In this document: positions 60,833-64,000 of the stretch, piece by piece
How the letters are laid out: every line of letters begins with the position of its first letter
How positions within the stretch are numbered: position 1 is the first letter of the stretch
Source of the DNA: Phoenicibacter sp963592435
GTDB taxonomy: Bacteria; Actinomycetota; Coriobacteriia; Coriobacteriales; Eggerthellaceae
Reading direction: 5' to 3'
Assembly: GCA_963592435.1 (NCBI GenBank)
Contig: CAVAWT010000008.1
Location: forward strand, 1-64,000
DNA length: 64,000 bases
Made by a program: the position numbers and the translations under genes
The notes under the pieces: model-generated
What the model was told of the DNA's origin: nothing
The model's input: only the letters and a program-made list of their open reading frames with translations
Database searches by the model: none

Positions 60833-62590
60833 TTATGCCTTTTCATATCTTTCTTTTGCGAGAAGTGCTGCGCCATAAGAACCCATGTTGCCAGCAATGT
60901 CAGGTCTCACAGCATTGACTTCTGAGAGCTGCTCAAAAGCTCGAAGCACTGCGTCGTTTAGAAATGTCCCACCCTGAACGATGACATTTTTGCCAACATC
61001 TTTTGGGTCGCGAATTTTAATAACCTTAAAAAGTGCATTTTTAATTACAGAAATCGCAAGACCAGCAGCGATATCTTCGACAGTCGCTCCTTCTTTTTGA
61101 GCTTGCTTCACACGTGAGTTCATAAACACTGTGCAACGAGAACCGAGGTCAACAGGGTTTTCTGCTCGACAGGCCGCTTCGGCGAACTCATGAACATTTA
61201 AGCCTAAACCTGAAGCAAAAGATTCAATGAACGAACCGCAACCTGAAGAGCACGCTTCATTCAACATTATGTGGTCAATGACACCCTGTTTTATCCTTAA
61301 ACATTTCATGTCTTGACCGCCGATGTCTAAAATGAACTCGACATCCTCCATCATCTCTTGAGCTCCTCTTAAATGAGCAACAGTCTCAATTTCTCCAGAG
61401 TCGACTTTTAGAGCTTCCAGCAAAAGCCCTTCGCCATAGCCAGTCACAGTCGAATGTCCAATGAAAGCTTTTTTTGGCAAGGCGGAATAGACTTCTCGAA
61501 GTCCCTTTTTTGCGCACTCCAAAACCTCACCTTTATTCGACATGTAAGTCGACCACAAAAGTTCCGAATTTTCTCCAACGAGCGCTGCCTTAAAAGTTGT
61601 TGAACCAGCGTCTATTCCTAAAAAGACTGGTCCCTCATAAGTTTTCAAATCACCTTTTTTGACAACTTCACAATCGTGCCTTTTCTTAAATTCTAAATAA
61701 TCTTCTTCGTTTTTAAATAAAGGCACTAGCCTGCCAACTTCAGAAGCTTGGACACTTCCCACCTGACGAAAACGCGCGAGCGTGTCGTTTAGGGAAAGGG
61801 CTGTTTCGCATTCTTTTCTAGCAACAATTGCGCAACCTTTTGCAACGAATAGGTGCGCATCTTCAGGAACAATCCTCGCGCTCTCGTCAAGCTCTAATGT
61901 GACATAGAAGCGTTTTCTTAGCTCAGAGAGATATTGAAGAGGTCCCCCAAGAAATGCAACGTTTCCCTTTATGGGACGACCGCAAGCAAGCCCAGAGATC
62001 GTCTGGGTGACAACTGACTGAAAAATTGAAGCAGCAATGTCTTCTTTTTTTGCTCCCTCATTTAAAAGTGGCTGAACATCGGTTTTTGCAAAAACACCAC
62101 ACCTCGAAGCAATCGGATAGATCGTCTCATGCGTTTTAGCTAGCTCATTTAAACCAGCAGCGTCAGTGTCGAGAAGTGCCGCCATCTGATCGATGAAAGC
62201 ACCAGTTCCTCCAGCACATGTCCCGTTCATTCTCTGCTCAATTGAATGATCAAAATAGACGATTTTCGCATCCTCACCACCGAGCTCAATTGCTACATCT
62301 GTTTTTGGGATGAATGTCTCAACAGCGCTTTTGTTGGCAATAACTTCTTGAACGAATGGAATTTTTAGACTTTCTGCCAAAAGAAGACCGCCTGATCCTG
62401 TTATGGCGACAGTCATTTTTTCTTCTTCAAATTCATCTTTTGCTCGCGTCAAAACGTCTTTGACCGTCGCACGAACGTCAGATTTATGGCGTTTATATAT
62501 GCTCCATAAAACTTCATTATTTGAGTCAAGGACCGCGCACTTCACAGTCGTTGAGCCAATGTCAATTCCAAGAGTTAATGTGTCGTTCAT
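60833..62590 (-). CDS. Acyl-CoA dehydratase activase, double ASKHA domain
   Basis: This 585-aa ATPase has two tandem BcrAD/BadFG-type actin-fold domains. The first starts GIDIGSTTVKCAVLD with ELGGEDAKIVYFD and the cysteine helix NGTCAGGTGAF. The second starts GIDAGSTTFKAALVG with DIGGQDMKCLRI and NEACSSGCGSF. Cysteines in those helices should hold the bridging [4Fe-4S] cluster, and ATP-driven electron transfer to the dehydratase is the known role. The start was placed at ATG 62590 (MNDTLTLGIDIG); an in-frame TTG three codons earlier is also open. It lies 12 nt upstream of the dehydratase-like gene. Confidence 0.9.
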   Translation of the reverse strand: MNDTLTLGIDIGSTTVKCAVLDSNNEVLWSIYKRHKSDVRATVKDVLTRAKDEFEEEKMTVAITGSGGLLLAESLKIPFVQEVIANKSAVETFIPKTDVAIELGGEDAKIVYFDHSIEQRMNGTCAGGTGAFIDQMAALLDTDAAGLNELAKTHETIYPIASRCGVFAKTDVQPLLNEGAKKEDIAASIFQSVVTQTISGLACGRPIKGNVAFLGGPLQYLSELRKRFYVTLELDESARIVPEDAHLFVAKGCAIVARKECETALSLNDTLARFRQVGSVQASEVGRLVPLFKNEEDYLEFKKRHDCEVVKKGDLKTYEGPVFLGIDAGSTTFKAALVGENSELLWSTYMSNKGEVLECAKKGLREVYSALPKKAFIGHSTVTGYGEGLLLEALKVDSGEIETVAHLRGAQEMMEDVEFILDIGGQDMKCLRIKQGVIDHIMLNEACSSGCGSFIESFASGLGLNVHEFAEAACRAENPVDLGSRCTVFMNSRVKQAQKEGATVEDIAAGLAISVIKNALFKVIKIRDPKDVGKNVIVQGGTFLNDAVLRAFEQLSEVNAVRPDIAGNMGSYGAALLAKERYEKA

Positions 62591-62602
62591 ATCGGTCAAA
62601 AC

Positions 62603-63703
62603 CTAGATTTTGTTCATCTCGGCAGAAGTTACATTGTACCAATGAAGCCAGTTTGGAGGGCAGTATTTTTTTGCAGCATCTTCTGAAATCGTGTAGCCAT
62701 AGCCGTTAGCCAACCCTCTGACATGCGCGCGGATTGCTTCATCCCAGCTATCCCAAGAAATGCTTCCCCAGCCCCATGCATTATGCGAACGGAAACAATA
62801 TGCTCCCTTCGAGCTTTCAGTGTTTGAAATCGCAGGACTCCACCTTGGATCGACGCCATAATCCCAAGCAGCCTCAGCAAAAACTCTGCCTTGCCCAGAA
62901 AGAGGAGAGCCTGACAGATAGTTGTCAATTCGAGTTGCCCATTCGTTAACAAAAGTCGCTTTGTCAGTCGACCAATCTGCTCCATCGTTGTTTGGAGTCA
63001 CAGCTTCTCCAGAAGTTGAGCTTTGCTCCTGAGTGCCTTCTTGAGTTTCACTCGACGAAGTCTCTGCTTGCTGTTTTGCGGCCTCTTCAATTGCGACTCT
63101 TTCGCGCTCTGCCTGCTCTTGAGCTTTGCGCTGTGCTTCTTCTCTCGCAGCCTGCGCTTCAGCCAAAGCACTTTGAGCTTCCTGAGCTTTCGCGTCAGCT
63201 TCAGATTTTTTGTCAGAAAGTCCCGATTGCAAATTGTCAAGCTCTTCGCGCATTGAAGTTAAATTTTTGATTTGAACAACGTTTTTGTTTCGGATGTGTT
63301 CGAGATAGTTATAGCTGTCAATGGCATCAGAGATGCTCTCAATGCCTAAAATCATGTTTATCAAAATTCCGAAGTTGTGACTTAGGTCATAGAGCTCGCG
63401 CATCGAAGAATCTGCCTTTTCTTGCTGAGCTGGAATGGTTTCGTTGATTTCCTCAATCCTTGCTTGATTTTCTTCGATTTGTTGTTGCAAGTCAGAAGCC
63501 TCTTTTGTCGCTTCCTCATACCTTTTTGCGGATTCTTCAATTTTTGTTTGGAATTCATCAGGCTGAGCGTCAACGTTATCTGTCTCTGCAAAAGCCTGCA
63601 AAGAAACGAGACCCACATGAGGCAACAGAGATGAAGCTAGCAACAAAGAAAGAGCGATGCAAATTATTTTAGCTGAGTGCGTTTTAGTGTCATTTATTAG
63701 CAT
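62603..63703 (-). CDS. Secreted coiled-coil peptidoglycan hydrolase-like protein
   Basis: This 366-aa exported protein has a signal peptide (about 1-40, ending LQAFAET). A long coiled coil (about 48-225) of the CwlO/PcsB/RipA N-terminal type follows, then a Ser/Thr/Gln-rich linker and a C-terminal domain of about 130 residues. That domain contains DPRWSPAISNTESSKG and NAWGWGSISWDSWDEAI, which resembles the active-site region of the lysozyme/glucosaminidase fold. No M23 or NlpC/P60 domain is present. A cell-wall remodelling role fits the coiled coil but is an inference. A perfect TATAAT ends 8 nt before the ATG and there is no ribosome site, suggesting a leaderless mRNA. Confidence 0.8.
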   Translation of the reverse strand: MLINDTKTHSAKIICIALSLLLASSLLPHVGLVSLQAFAETDNVDAQPDEFQTKIEESAKRYEEATKEASDLQQQIEENQARIEEINETIPAQQEKADSSMRELYDLSHNFGILINMILGIESISDAIDSYNYLEHIRNKNVVQIKNLTSMREELDNLQSGLSDKKSEADAKAQEAQSALAEAQAAREEAQRKAQEQAERERVAIEEAAKQQAETSSSETQEGTQEQSSTSGEAVTPNNDGADWSTDKATFVNEWATRIDNYLSGSPLSGQGRVFAEAAWDYGVDPRWSPAISNTESSKGAYCFRSHNAWGWGSISWDSWDEAIRAHVRGLANGYGYTISEDAAKKYCPPNWLHWYNVTSAEMNKI

Positions 63704-63711
63704 AAAGAAAC

Positions 63712-63717
63712 ATTATA
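63712..63717 (-). promoter_or_regulatory. -10 element for the secreted coiled-coil gene (leaderless start)
   Basis: On the minus strand TATAAT lies 8 nt upstream of ATG 63703, so transcription should begin at or next to the start codon. No clear -35 hexamer is seen at the expected distance (TCTTCT at 17 bp). Confidence 0.5.
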
Positions 63718-63791
63718 CTAAACAAATTCAAAAAAGAAGAAAAGTTTTATTCATTAGTTGGTAATGAGATGTAAAAAGTTGTTATCACGCG

Positions 63792-63878
63792 AAAAAGATG
63801 TCTGAAAAAGATGTCTGACACCATTGATCCGCAACAATAAAGTTACAGAGTGTAACTTAAAAAGATGTCTGACACCAT
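63792..63878. repeat. Short direct repeats around a hairpin
   Basis: The 20-bp sequence AAAAAGATGTCTGACACCAT occurs at 63805-63824 and 63859-63878. Its first 14 bases occur a third time at 63792-63805. The repeat contains the odd palindrome TGTC-T-GACA. Between the two full copies AAGTTACA (63840-63847) and TGTAACTT (63851-63858) form a perfect 8-bp hairpin with a GAG loop. The cluster may be a REP-like or mobile-element end. Confidence 0.6.
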
Positions 63879-64000
63879 GAACTTAAATATGACCACAACA
63901 AAGAAATTGGTTGGAAAGATGGACTTGTTGAGTTGAAGCTTACGGATGATCCGCAGAATGACCCTATTAATGTGATGTTGCAGAAGCAGTCGGCGATGGG
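63873..64000 (+). CDS. Unfinished reading frame at the right edge (unrecognised)
   Basis: A frame with no stop codon runs from the TGA at 63870-63872 to the end of the window (42 codons). It contains a hydrophilic segment such as GWKDGLVELKLTDD. No ATG with a ribosome site begins it; TTG 63933 or ATG 63975 are possible starts. The family was not recognised. It may be a gene whose main part lies to the right, or the decayed 5' end of a mobile-element gene, given the repeats next to it. Confidence 0.3.

Noticed and set aside
63792..63878. CRISPR-like array at the right edge
   Set aside because: Only two full and one partial copy of a 20-bp repeat, irregular spacing (13 and 54 bp), no cas genes.

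Overview
The window looks like a chromosomal housekeeping segment from a low-GC member of the Actinomycetota, most likely class Coriobacteriia (Atopobiaceae-like, roughly 40% GC by eye). The case for this rests on four things. There is an actinobacterial-type integration host factor (mIHF). Rho carries a long charged N-terminal extension of the kind common in actinobacteria. There is an anaerobe-type 2-hydroxyacyl-CoA dehydratase/activase pair and a selenium-metabolism cluster. Finally there is a very large secreted DUF5648/DUF6273-type repeat protein. No rRNA, CRISPR array, prophage or intact insertion sequence was seen. The genus is an inference.

Layout. 1-7.1 kb: a flavodoxin-type reductase, a MetRS-like ligase, rho and a small transaldolase on the minus strand; rpmB and nfo on the plus strand; then mIHF (minus), preceded by a possible 48-aa hydrophobic small protein. 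7.4-12.0 kb: a tight plus-strand operon tilS - P-type ATPase - mnmA, which interleaves two tRNA-modification enzymes with a cation pump. 12.1-15.9 kb (minus): tRNA-Leu(CAG), a zinc-ribbon coiled-coil protein, a Nif3-like protein, a cysteine desulfurase and rpe. 16.0-19.6 kb (plus): an O6-alkylguanine transferase homologue whose catalytic Cys is Asp, then a four-gene selenium/sulfur cluster (YedE, TusA/YedF-like, DUF3343, class V desulfurase). 19.8-24.4 kb (minus): a 1555-aa secreted repeat protein, divergent from a two-component system (24.7-26.4 kb).

26.5-41.5 kb (minus): tRNA-Val(GAC), tRNA-Leu(GAG), secG, gpmI, tpiA, two unknown membrane proteins, rmuC, guaA, pheT-pheS, uvrB, coaE and rpsA. 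41.8-42.9 kb (plus): a polysaccharide deacetylase. 42.9-63.7 kb (minus): aroE, mltG, ruvX, alaS, a class B sortase, a two-domain PPK2, the complete F-type ATP synthase operon (atpBEFHAGDC), rsmI, the dehydratase/activase pair, and a secreted coiled-coil lysozyme-like protein. The right edge has short direct repeats, a hairpin and an unfinished reading frame. The left edge has clustered palindromes.

How the genes fit together. Most are core translation, tRNA modification, glycolysis, DNA repair and energy genes in compact, often overlapping, operons. Accessory interest lies in the catalytically altered MGMT homologue, the MetRS-like ligase with a KASSS motif and an insertion, the selenium cluster with an elaborate upstream region, the modular secreted protein, and a structured leader in front of rpsA. 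Initiation at TTG is frequent (tal, mnmA, tpiA, guaA, atpB and others). I did not find a clear-cut, wholly new multi-gene system; the best candidates are listed as findings.
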